From: Maratus speciosus
Lineage: Eukaryota > Arthropoda > Arachnida > Araneae > Salticidae
DNA: 64,000 nucleotides
Direction of reading: 5' to 3'
NCBI GenBank assembly: GCA_963932465.1
Contig: OZ010794.1
Coordinates: forward strand, 446,044,502 to 446,108,501
Positions 1 through 8,984 of this stretch are shown one piece after another; positions within the stretch are counted from its first letter, which is position 1, and each line of letters starts with the position of its first letter. Position numbers and translations under genes: made by a program. The notes below the pieces were generated by a model. It was not told the DNA's origin. It did no database searches and saw nothing but the letters and a program-made list of their open reading frames with translations.

Positions 1-2230
1 GCGTCTGCAACATTTCAGAGATTCATAGATGAGGTAATACGTGATTTACCAGGCGTCTATGCTTTCGTCGATGATATACTCATAGCCTCTAAAAATGCCG
101 AGGAGCATTATCATCATTTAAAAGCACTATTTTCCAAATTAGCAGAATATGGTTTGTGCATAAATGTATCCAAGTGCACATTTGGTAAACCTACCATTGA
201 TTTCTTAGGATTTCGAATATCTGAACATGGTATTCAACCACTTCCAGATAAAGTTAAATGCATAATCGATTTTCCGCAGCCCACAACCTTATCTCAACTT
301 CGAAGATTTTTGGGTATGTTTAATTTTTATAGGTCTTTCATATATCAAGCTGCACACATACTTGCGCCTTTAGTGAAATTGTTAGAAGGCCATACAAACA
401 AAAAGAAATCTCGTTCCCGTGTTCCTAAAACAGAACCCCTTAATTGGAACGAAGATGCTGAAAAAGCTTTCGTAGCTGCCAAAAATGCAATATCTCAGGC
501 TGCTCTTTTACGGCACCCTATTCCAGGCGCTCAGTTGAGTATATGGGTTGACGCCTCAGATGTCGCGATCGGCGGCACCCTTATGCAGTTTTATCAGGAA
601 CGTTATGAACCTTTAGCATTTTTTTCCATGAAATTAAACAAGTCAGCGGAATTGGTCAACATATGACCGGGAATTATTTTCTATTTATTCGGCAATAAAA
701 AAATTTCGGCACATGCTAGAGGGGAGAATTTTTCAAATTTATACTGATCAAAAACCGCTAATTTATGCATTTAAGCAAAATCCCCATAAATGTTCGCCGC
801 GGCAATCACGCCATTTAGATTACATTTCCCAATATTCCACTGACATTAGACATGTACCAGGTTCCGAAAACATTGTTGCAGATTGCCTCTCAAGAATTGA
901 AATTGATTCTATTTCAAAATCTCCAATCTTAAATTTTGAGGAATTCGCAAAAGCTCAGGAAAATGATTCAGAGCTACAGAACCTGCATAATAGTACATTG
1001 CTCAAATTGGAATTGAAACCTTGCCTCATTTCTGATTGTAGCCTACTATGTGATACTTCAACAGGTACGCCTCGACCCTTAGTTCCTAGTTTCTTTCGTC
1101 GGCTGATATATGAACATTTGCACAACCTAGCCCATCCAGGCATAGCAGCTACCACAAAACTAATTTGTTCCAGATACGTATGGCCAAATATGAAACGAGA
1201 CATCAAAAACTGGGTTCGTGGCTGTGAGAAGTGTCAAAGATCAAAAATACAGAGGCACACCTAAGCACCTCTTGGCACGTTCTCTCTTCCTGATGCACGT
1301 TTTTCCCAAATACATATAGATATCGTAGGTCCCTTGCCTCCATCTGACGGTTTCAGCTATCTTTTAACGATGATTGACCGATTTAGCAGATGGCCAGAAG
1401 CCGTACCTATATCTGATACACAAGCTAAAACAATTTGTAGTGCCATATTAAAGCATTGGATATCAAGATTTGGTTGCCCTTCGCTCATAACCACGGACCA
1501 AGGCCCACAAATGCGATCAGCAATATTTGATGAATTCACAAAAATGATGGGAACACAGAAGATCCGCACAACGGCATATCATCCGATATCGAATGGCATT
1601 ATCGAAAGATTTCATCGACATTTAAAGTCATCCATCAAAGCTCACGAAACCAGTAGGTGGACTGAAATATTACCGATAGTTTTACTAGGCATTCGCACAG
1701 CAGTGAAGGAAGATATACAAGCTTCTTGCGCTGAGCTTGTCTACGGCACTACGTTGAGATTGCCCTGTGATATGCTGGATGAATACAAGATCCGACCTTT
1801 CAACGATAACTTCGTCACGCAACTACGAAACACCATGCGGCAGTTAAGTCCAGTTGCTACATCATCTCACTGCCAAGAGAAGTTCTATATACACCCTTCC
1901 TTGACATCTTGTTCACACATCTTTCTAAGAGTGGATCATGTACAACCTCCATTGTGTCAACCATATACTGGTCCTCACAAAGTCCTAAGTAGAACTGGGA
2001 AAACTATAACAATCGAGCTTAATGGTCGTAAGTCTACGGTATCAATAGATCGAGTGAAGCCAGCTCATTTGATTTCTACTTCAGACTTGTCCACGAAAAC
2101 TGTTCCAGAGAACTCTAAATTAAAACTCTCTCTTAAAGCGGACAGTAACCCTGACCAAACAAAAACTGTCACACGTTCGGGCAGACATGTCCATTTTCCT
2201 AAAAAACTGGCATCTTATATTACTTACTGA
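1..2230 (+). pseudogene. Ty3/gypsy pol remnant (RT end, RNase H, integrase)
   Basis: The reading frame is already open at base 1, so the element extends left of the window. The RT catalytic motif appears as FVDD (64-75), followed by the thumb and RNase H. Integrase follows: an HHCC zinc finger (about 1110-1245), then a core with D at 1319, D at 1496 and E at 1604, giving the expected 35-residue D-E spacing. A C-terminal GPY/F-like module (PYTGPHKV) lies near 1960-1990. The protein would make and insert the element's cDNA. It is broken by a frame change at about 638-645 in RNase H and by an in-frame TAA at 1262-1264 just after the zinc finger. The frame then runs open to 2230. Family assignment is firm; lineage within gypsy is not resolved. 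Confidence 0.93.
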
Positions 2231-2428
2231 AATTGTTGATAAATTGTTCATTTTGCATACTACACATTATGCCTATATTTTGTTATATATTGCAATTTTA
2301 TTTCATGTAAATATCCTTGTAATTTTTCTCCACAAGCGTGGATTCTGACACAGATAGTCAAAAAAAAAAAAAATAGTATACACTTGTATATCGTTTCTTC
2401 GGTACCCTACGTCACTGGGGGGATACTC
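2231..2428 (+). other. gypsy 3' untranslated region with polypurine tract
   Basis: This AT-rich stretch between the pol stop and the LTR has no reading frame of note. It contains an A-run near 2360 and a G-rich tract GGGGGGA at 2417-2423, five bases before the LTR start. This is the expected position of the plus-strand primer. Confidence 0.6.
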
Positions 2429-2644
2429 TGTGGCAGCCGCAGAAAGGCAAGGGAGAAAATTCTTCGTTCGGAATGGCAGCTGGCCAGAGCCGTTGTCATA
2501 GCAGCGCAGACGAAAATGTTTACATTGCGTTTTTGTGTGTTCGAATACGATGAGTGTCAGAATCGACGTTTATCAATGTTCTACGAATAAAGGTAGTAAA
2601 GTGTTTTTAAGTGAGTGATTATATTATACGACCGACCCACCACA
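2429..2644 (+). repeat. gypsy 3' LTR (216 bp)
   Basis: The segment begins TGTGG and ends CCACA, the short inverted ends expected of an LTR. It lies downstream of integrase and a G-rich tract and contains AATAAA near 2586. The matching 5' LTR lies outside the window, so neither the boundaries nor the target duplication can be confirmed by pairing. Confidence 0.65.
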
Positions 2645-2654
2645 AGTTAGTTAC

Positions 2655-2921
2655 CTTTGACACAATAGCTTGACCGGCTTGCTGTGCATATTCTTTAGCA
2701 TCCTTCAATTTATATTTTCCACCAGACAATGTCAAAATTCCTTTATCAACAGCACCATTTAGCCAAGTTTTGACGCTTACCATATCTGGCGCTTTATCCA
2801 GCTTAGAAGTCAATTACTCTTTAATATCTTCGAAAGATGCACCTGCAGATCCGCCGATTTCCTTCAGAGCTGACATAATTGATTTTCCGACATCTGACTC
2901 TTTCAAGGATGTAAGCGACAT
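2655..2921 (-). pseudogene. Exon-like segment, possible linker-histone-like protein, internal stop
   Basis: Read on the minus strand, an ATG at 2921-2919 opens 89 codons that end exactly at a possible splice donor (AAG/GTAACT, donor GT at 2654-2653). Upstream, a pyrimidine-rich stretch ending TTGCAG (AG at 2977-2976) could be the acceptor, so the exon would be about 2975-2655 with a short 5' UTR. The peptide has a pattern loosely like a histone H1/winged-helix globular domain: S-F-E-D-I-K-E near codon 30 and G-I-L-T-L-S-G-G-K-Y-K-L near codon 70. Codon 36 is TAA (2816-2814), where H1-like domains often have an aromatic residue, so this is probably a pseudogene or a mutated allele. The gypsy LTR ends only 10 bp past the donor. 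Family assignment is tentative. Confidence 0.4.
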
Positions 2922-3260
2922 TTTTAAAGATTTCTTTTGATGGTTCGCGTAACTCAGGGATGTCCTTTAAAAAAACTGCAATAAGGAATAAAAACTTTGA
3001 TAAAAACTCAAAGATAGTTTTACGAAAAATTTAGCTCTCGATTCTCAGTATCTTAAGAACAGAAATAAAACGGTTATTCGGGAAAATTCTGATTTATCAT
3101 CGCGCGTGATAAGTCGCATGAAACGTAAAAACAAAATTAATGGATATTAAATTATAAAATTCATTGATTGAATATTGAAAAAATTCATGGAGTTTTTGAA
3201 AACGTTAGTGTGAGTGGCGGCAACAAAAATGGCTACGTAACAAATTTCAAGATGATATAA

Positions 3261-3521
3261 GACGATTTCAGTCGTGACGTCAGCCATGACATTTTGGTTG
3301 GAAATTGACTCCAAACAAACAGTTGCTATGTTGTATTTTCCATTTTGTTGGTACGTTATAGCTATATATTATATCTACATTACAAATCTAAGTGTTTTAA
3401 TACTTAATATGCAGCGGGAACATTTTCAACGATTTTTATTAAAGAAATGACGCATAGCAACCGTTTGTTTAGAGTCAGTTCCAAACCAAAACATCATGAT
3501 TGATGTCACACTAAAAGCGTC
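3261..3521. repeat. Small foldback (MITE-like) element
   Basis: A ~70-bp arm at 3261-3330 reappears as an imperfect reverse complement at 3453-3521 (shared core: TTTTGGTT...GACTC.AAACAAAC.GTTGCTATG). About 120 bp of unrelated AT-rich DNA separates the arms. No reading frame and no obvious target duplication were seen. Confidence 0.6.
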
Positions 3522-3530
3522 TATTATGAT

Positions 3531-4546
3531 GCAGGATAAGATTAATAAAAGTAAATGTAAGAATGCCTGGCCTAATCGGGTATATCTTGGTACTATATGA
3601 GCAGCAGCGGGCTCCAATTCGCAATTTTTGTGGCACTAAGATACCACCGAGTTTCGAAATGAAATTAGTGTGAAATTAAACCTGAAACAAAGTAGGGTAC
3701 TACTTAGTTATTTCGTTGACCAAAAATCTATCGTCAAACTACAAGATTAAATGCCAATAATGGTTGATCGTAAATGTCACATTCACTCGACTTTAAGCAA
3801 GCTACACGTGTTTACGTCATCAAGGGATTTTTATTTCGACGTTTTATTTATATTTTTAATAATGTTATACTAATTTATTTGTTCTTTCGTTCATTAAAAT
3901 AAAAATTATGTCATTTGCATAATTTGGCGAAATTGGTCTACGGGATAACTAAGAAGTTATAATATATAAAGTTCTGCTTAGTAGGACCCTTAGGAAATTA
4001 AAATGTTTGACTGAAAATAACGTCATTTAGTAATACGGACAGTAGCGTAACATGAAGTAAAATGGCTATTTTTAGAGTCTCGAACCGAAAGGAAGAATAC
4101 GGTTCATTGAAACTCCAGAAACAAATTATTTTACCTTCCATTACCCTACAACGTGATCGACTTTAAAAAATAATTAATTATGTTGGAACATATTATTAAG
4201 AGTACATTAAACAATAACTGGTCTGCCTCCGCATACGTCATCAGAAAGAATGGGGCGCTAATATTTGGCACCATCTCATCATTGAGTTTCGGAATAAAAT
4301 TGTAACATGTTATTAATATCAAATAGTACAATTCAAATATTTGAGTCTCCCTTGTGATTATCTTGGTATAGTACAGCAGAAGGGAGCGCCAGTTCGTCCT
4401 TATGGCGGTGCTATTACGTCACCCAGTTTCTGAATGAAATTTTAACATGTTTTAAATCTCAACTAGTACAATAAATATATTTCAGTATTCCTCTTAATAT
4501 CTTGATGCTATACGATAACTCAATGTCGTGATAGTACAGCCAAAAT
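3531..4546. repeat. Degenerate ~140-bp repeats that host the PLE
   Basis: There are no genes. Similar segments recur at about 3603-3690, 4243-4330 and 4382-4470 (shared: gcgc..., GAGTTTCGGAATGAAATT, AACATGTT, TAGTACAAT). They resume after the Penelope insertion at about 8729-8860. Comparing units supports the reading that the PLE landed inside one of them. Confidence 0.5.
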
Positions 4547-4557
4547 GAAGAATTGAA
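4547..4557. repeat. PLE target-site duplication, left copy
   Basis: GAAGAATTGAA occurs here and again exactly at 8718-8728, bracketing the Penelope-like element. The last two bases also match the element end, so 9-11 bp are duplicated. Confidence 0.8.
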
Positions 4558-4632
4558 AGAAAATAAGTTAAAACTGGTGTGAATGACTAAGAACAAACAA
4601 TCTTCTTGAAACACCATCAAAAATTTGTAAAT

Positions 4633-4676
4633 GCGCTAGGCCTTTCGAACGATCTGAGTCTTTCTTCGTCAGGCGC
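4633..4676 (-). ncRNA. Hammerhead-ribozyme-like motif, inverted copy
   Basis: On the minus strand, GCGC flanks a core of CTGACGA, then GAAA, then TA and GCGC. One base of the helix II strand differs from the forward copies and would break a pair, so this copy is probably weaker. Confidence 0.5.
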
Positions 4677-4986
4677 AAAAAAGACGTCCTTCTACTATGA
4701 AAGCAGAGGCAAGACTGAAATGAGAGACAAGGGAAAGGAAACAAGCTGAAGAAACAGCCAATAGGAAGTTAGAGAACAACAGCCAATAGGAAAGTAAAAG
4801 ACAACAGCCTATCACAGAAGAGAATAATCAAAACAAAAGAACACAAAGTAGGAGGGGCAAAAAATGGGAGGGGGGAAAATACATATAATCCAATATGGGA
4901 ACACATGAAATTAAAAATGAATAAATAAATGAATAATATATATTTAAAAAACAAAAAAAACAGACTAATAATAATACAAAAATAAA

Positions 4987-5243
4987 TTAAATGGTAGTAC
5001 TGAAAAGGTTTTTCCAAGCTGCAGAGAGCATTGTGGAATCAGATTTATCATTAACAATAACATCACGATTAAGATAAATAGCTAAATTTTCAAGAAAGTC
5101 CAATTCAGAGATACTATTGGCATTAGAGATAATTTTAGCATTTTGAAAATTAAAACTATGGCCGGAATCCCAAGAGTGCTTGGCAATAGAAGATTTAGAA
5201 AATTCTTGATTGATTACATAACGCGAGTGTTCTTTTAAGCGGA
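4987..5243 (-). pseudogene. PLE C-terminal GIY-YIG fragment
   Basis: The minus-strand frame encodes the last ~84 residues of the PLE protein, beginning after the GIY and YIG motifs, and is identical to the C-terminus of the full gene at 5987-8320. It lacks the RT and the start of the nuclease and cannot encode an enzyme. The few codons upstream of the junction (to 5253) come from the adjoining pseudo-LTR. Confidence 0.85.
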
Positions 5244-5645
5244 TATTATTCATTTATTTATTCATTTTTAATTTCATGTGTTCCCATATTGGATTATATG
5301 TATTTTCCCCCCTCCCATTTTTTGCCCCTCCTACTTTGTGTTCTTTTGTTTTGATCTGTGATAGGCTGTGATAGGCTGTTCTCTTCTGTGATAGGCTGTT
5401 GTCTTTTACTTTCCTATTGGCTGTTGTTCTCTAACTTCCTATTGGCTGTTTCTTCAGCTTGTTTCCTTTCCCTTGTCTCTCATTTCAGTCTTGCCTCTGC
5501 TTTCATAGTAGAAGGACGTCTTTTTTGCGCCTGACGAAGAAAGACTCAGATCTTTCGAAAGGCCTAGCGCATTTACAAATTTTTGATGGTGTTTCAAGAA
5601 GATTGTTTGTTCTTAGTCATTCACACCAGTTTTAACTTATTTTCT
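5243..5645 (+). repeat. PLE upstream pseudo-LTR
   Basis: It is a direct repeat of 8368-8717 and continues about 30 bases further. The two copies are nearly identical, except that this one carries extra short duplications of a GTGATAGGCTGT unit at about 5355-5400. Confidence 0.85.
5527..5570 (+). ncRNA. Hammerhead-ribozyme-like motif, upstream pseudo-LTR
   Basis: In order: GCGC (helix I), CTGACGA core (5531-5537), a bulged A, a GAAAGA/TCTTTC helix II with a six-base loop, GAAA (5557-5560), an A-GGCC-T minimal helix III, a UA cleavage site, and GCGC closing helix I. Minimal type I hammerheads in pseudo-LTRs are established for Penelope-like elements. They would process transcripts into unit length. 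The extra A after the core is a departure from the textbook fold. Confidence 0.65.
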
Positions 5646-5986
5646 TTGATTGTGCTTCTTCTGGCATTTCAACATTTTATACTTTTCCACCCGTTCCCTT
5701 TTGTATGTAAGTACTTTTTTTGCATTGTTTTAGCTCTTTATTTATCTTATTGATTAATTTATTTTCTTATTTATTTTTATGTCTTTTCATAGTTTAATAT
5801 TCTATGTCTGTATGTTGTTTATTCTTTATTTATCTTATTGATTAATTTATTATGTCTTATTTATAGTTTAGTATTCTATATTTGTATTTTTTTTCATTGA
5901 TTAATTTATTTGCTAATTTATTTTTTATGTCTTATTTATAGTTTAGTATTCTACATTTGTACTTTGTTTATTTTTAGATTGCTATT
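5646..5986 (+). repeat. PLE leader with short tandem repeats
   Basis: A ~80-100-bp T-rich motif (ATTGATTAATTTATT ... TAGTATTCTA) recurs three times between about 5738 and 5965, just before the gene's ATG. It may be untranslated leader or contain the small intron known in some Penelope elements. A TTTTTAG at about 5970-5977 precedes the ATG. Confidence 0.6.
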
Positions 5987-8320
5987 ATGTTTACTGCTCA
6001 ATTTAACAGATTTACTAAACTCAGACGTAAGCGTGTGAAATTTCTTAACCACTTAAATTTTCTTCAAAATTGCAAGAAAAATAATGTTATTCCCAATTTT
6101 ATTCAACTTAAATGTTCTGTTAGTAGCTCTGTTAGAGTTTCAAAAGCTATGGTTCGTTCACATTTTATTATTTTAAGAGCCTGTATTCAAGATGTTCGGC
6201 ATACTCTCTCCAAAATTGAAGAAGAGCTTTATGACCTTCATTTGTTCCTCAGTAAAAATCTTGACAATTTCTGTGATATTGAAAATAAAGGTTGGTCTTC
6301 TCTACTTACTTTCAAAACTGCTCATCAAAATAAGCTTGATAAAAAGTTTTCTTCGTTGTGCAATAAGCAAAATAAGTCTCAATTTTCATATAAGAACCTA
6401 TCAAATGAGAACTGCATCGTTAATCTCTCCTCTCACATGTTAACTCCTGAGCAAAAAAGCATTTTAGATCTTGGTTTAAATTTTTCTCAGTCTTGCAAAC
6501 CTTCTCTCACTAAATTGATTGCTCCTATTGAGTCTTCCTTTAAACATAGTAAAGTCACTCCTTTTCAAAAAGAAACTCTTCGTCACATCCTTGCTGATAC
6601 TATTTCTTCTAATAATTCAAAATTTAAACCTAATCTTTCTCGTTCTCAAAATATCGCTCTGAATGAGCTTAAGTCCAATGATAATCTTATTATTACTAAA
6701 GCTGATAAAGGGGGTCAAATTGTTCTTATGGATAAAAAAGATTATTCTGATAAAGTCTATGCTCTCTTATCTGAAGGTCCTTATGTTGAAGTTAAAAAAG
6801 ATCCTACTAATTCGCATCTTTCCACTCTCAAAAAAGCTGTTAAGAATTCTGTTATTTTAAATGACAATACTAAATATAGTGTTATTCCTTCTTCAGCCAT
6901 TTGTGCTCGTTTTTATGCTTTGCCTAAAGTTCATAAAACCAATGTCCCCTTAAGACCTATCGTCTCTAATATTGGTACTGTTACTTATCCTCTTGCCAAA
7001 TTTTTAACATCCATTTTTTCTCCGTTATGCATTTCTAATACTCATACGATAAAAAATTCTTATGATTTTGTTAGTAAATTAAAAAATATTAACCCATCCA
7101 ATTGTTCTATGCTTTCTCTTGATGTCAAATCTTTATTTACGAATGTTCCAATTGAAGGTGCTCTTTCTTGCTTGGAAAAAAGGTTACGTGAATTTCATTT
7201 CTCTGATATTGAAGTCCAAGATTTTGTTAATTTAACCAAAATTTGCATCACTCAAACTACTTTTGAATTTGATAATAAATTTTTCAAACAATCAGATGGC
7301 TTAAGTATGGGTAATCCTTTATCTCCAATTCTTTGTGATATTTATATGCATTATTTTGAGGAAAAATTATTAAATCTGGTTAATTTTAAATGTTGGATGC
7401 GTTATGTCGACGATACTTTTGTTTTAGTTGATAATCCTTTTGATATATCTACCATTCTTCATACTGTTAATTCTATCGACCCACATATTCAGTTTACTTT
7501 TGAATTAGAAAATTGTAATAAACTTCCTTTCCTTGATGTTTTAGTTACCAAATGCGATTCTTCTTTCAAAACTTGTGTTTATAGAAAACCTTTTTCTGTT
7601 TCTAACCCACCTCATGCTCTCTCAAATCATCCTGTCAACCAAAAAATCGGTGTTTTTTACACGTATGTAAATCGTGCTCTCAAAATTTGTTCCGATTCTG
7701 TATCCCTTAAGGAAGAGCTTAATTACTTAAAAACCGTTGCTGTCAAAAGAGGTTTTAATCCTTCTGTTATCAATAATGCTGTGAAGAAATTCAATAGACC
7801 ATCTAATAGTTCTACTCTTTCCAAATCTGTCAAAAGCAAACCTGATAATTTGGTTGTCCTCCCCTTTTATCCTCCTTTATGTTTCAAGTTAGCTAAAGTT
7901 TTACGGCGTTTCAATTTTAACATTATCTTTAAACCTGTCAATAAATTCAAATTCCCCTCCACTAAATCTCCTGTTCCTGATCTTCGTAAATGGGGAATTT
8001 ATAAAGTTCCTTGTAATGGTTGTGATTTATCTTATATTGGTCAAACTAAAAGGAATCTCGAAATCCGCTTAAAAGAACACTCGCGTTATGTAATCAATCA
8101 AGAATTTTCTAAATCTTCTATTGCCAAGCACTCTTGGGATTCCGGCCATAGTTTTAATTTTCAAAATGCTAAAATTATCTCTAATGCCAATAGTATCTCT
8201 GAATTGGACTTTCTTGAAAATTTAGCTATTTATCTTAATCGTGATGTTATTGTTAATGATAAATCTGATTCCACAATGCTCTCTGCAGCTTGGAAAAACC
8301 TTTTCAGTACTACCATTTAA
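5987..8320 (+). CDS. PLE reverse transcriptase with C-terminal GIY-YIG endonuclease
   Basis: This 777-residue protein copies the element RNA and nicks the target for insertion. The N-terminal ~200 residues form a lysine-rich region. The RT follows: motif A DVKSLFTN at D379, motif B GLSMGNPLSPILCD (about residues 440-453) and catalytic YVDD at 473-476, then a FLDVLV segment. Near the C-terminus a GIY-YIG nuclease shows GIY at 670-672, a CxxC just before YIG at 683-685, and a downstream arginine/histidine region. Length and domain order fit canonical endonuclease-bearing PLEs. The ATG at 5987 is the first in the frame. No stop or frameshift is present, unlike the other large elements here. Whether it is active cannot be told from sequence. 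Confidence 0.95.
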   Translation: MFTAQFNRFTKLRRKRVKFLNHLNFLQNCKKNNVIPNFIQLKCSVSSSVRVSKAMVRSHFIILRACIQDVRHTLSKIEEELYDLHLFLSKNLDNFCDIENKGWSSLLTFKTAHQNKLDKKFSSLCNKQNKSQFSYKNLSNENCIVNLSSHMLTPEQKSILDLGLNFSQSCKPSLTKLIAPIESSFKHSKVTPFQKETLRHILADTISSNNSKFKPNLSRSQNIALNELKSNDNLIITKADKGGQIVLMDKKDYSDKVYALLSEGPYVEVKKDPTNSHLSTLKKAVKNSVILNDNTKYSVIPSSAICARFYALPKVHKTNVPLRPIVSNIGTVTYPLAKFLTSIFSPLCISNTHTIKNSYDFVSKLKNINPSNCSMLSLDVKSLFTNVPIEGALSCLEKRLREFHFSDIEVQDFVNLTKICITQTTFEFDNKFFKQSDGLSMGNPLSPILCDIYMHYFEEKLLNLVNFKCWMRYVDDTFVLVDNPFDISTILHTVNSIDPHIQFTFELENCNKLPFLDVLVTKCDSSFKTCVYRKPFSVSNPPHALSNHPVNQKIGVFYTYVNRALKICSDSVSLKEELNYLKTVAVKRGFNPSVINNAVKKFNRPSNSSTLSKSVKSKPDNLVVLPFYPPLCFKLAKVLRRFNFNIIFKPVNKFKFPSTKSPVPDLRKWGIYKVPCNGCDLSYIGQTKRNLEIRLKEHSRYVINQEFSKSSIAKHSWDSGHSFNFQNAKIISNANSISELDFLENLAIYLNRDVIVNDKSDSTMLSAAWKNLFSTTI

Positions 8321-8367
8321 TTTATTTTTGTATTATTATTAGTCTGTTTTTTTTGTTTTTTAAATAT
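8321..8367 (+). other. PLE 3' untranslated spacer
   Basis: A short T-rich spacer between the stop codon and the downstream pseudo-LTR. It ends in the ATATATTATTC junction also seen at 5243. Confidence 0.6.
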
Positions 8368-8717
8368 ATATTATTCATTTATTTATTCATTTTTAATTTC
8401 ATGTGTTCCCATATTGGATTATATGTATTTTCCCCCCTCCCATTTTTTGCCCCTCCTACTTTGTGTTCTTTTGTTTTGATTATTCTCTTCTGTGATAGGC
8501 TGTTGTCTTTTACTTTCCTATTGGCTGTTGTTCTCTAACTTCCTATTGGCTGTTTCTTCAGCTTGTTTCCTTTCCCTTGTCTCTCATTTCAGTCTTGCCT
8601 CTGCTTTCATAGTAGAAGGACGTCTTTTTTGCGCCTGACGAAGAAAGACTCAGATCTTTCGAAAGGCCTAGCGCATTTACAAATTTTTGATGGTGTTTCA
8701 AGAAGATTGTTTGTTCT
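8368..8717 (+). repeat. PLE downstream pseudo-LTR
   Basis: Direct repeat of 5243 onward. It ends at ...TTTGTTCT, immediately followed by the right target duplication (8718-8728). Confidence 0.85.
8631..8674 (+). ncRNA. Hammerhead-ribozyme-like motif, downstream pseudo-LTR
   Basis: Base for base the same motif as at 5527-5570 (CTGACGA at 8635-8641, GAAA at 8661-8664). The two forward motifs are about 3.1 kb apart, which would define a unit-length RNA if both self-cleave. Confidence 0.65.
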
Positions 8718-8728
8718 GAAGAATTGAA
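8718..8728. repeat. PLE target-site duplication, right copy
   Basis: GAAGAATTGAA, matching 4547-4557. Confidence 0.8.
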
Positions 8729-8984
8729 GTCCGCATTCTACTCATATAAAACCAAGATATAAACAGGCAGACTAAATATTCGTATTTTCCATTCAAGGTC
8801 TACAATATGTTCAAATATAATTTCGAAACTGGATAACGTATTAGTTCCGCCAAAATAAAGAATAAGCGCCTTGTTATTCTATATTTTGACTAAAGAATAG
8901 AAACGGCTATATCAGTCAAAATTTAAAAAATACAAACACCTCGAAAAATAAAATAAACGTTAATGTAAACGGCGTAGTACAACA

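Larger units (their letters stand above)
4558..5243 (-). repeat. Inverted, 5'-truncated PLE copy
   Basis: This is the reverse complement of the element from about 8063 (inside the endonuclease domain) through the pseudo-LTR and about 30 bases of what follows it at 5615-5645. It joins the forward copy head to head at 5243. That it runs past the 3' pseudo-LTR into leader sequence implies copying from a tandem or circular template. Confidence 0.85.
4558..8717 (+). mobile_element. Complete Penelope-like retroelement (canonical C-terminal endonuclease type)
   Basis: The 4.16-kb insertion is bounded by an 11-bp direct duplication. It is arranged as an inverted 5'-truncated copy (4558-5243), a forward pseudo-LTR (5243-5645), a repeat-rich leader, one long RT/GIY-YIG gene (5987-8320) and a second pseudo-LTR (8368-8717). 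This tandem/inverted arrangement, the wandering pseudo-LTRs and hammerhead motifs are established hallmarks of Penelope-like elements. The reading frame is intact and the overlapping part of the inverted copy encodes an identical peptide, so the insertion looks recent and may be competent. Confidence 0.92.

Noticed and set aside
4769..5017. 82-codon hydrophobic frame, also at 8290-8538
   Set aside because: It lies within the PLE 3' end and pseudo-LTR in both copies; the Phe/Leu-rich composition comes from T-rich sequence.
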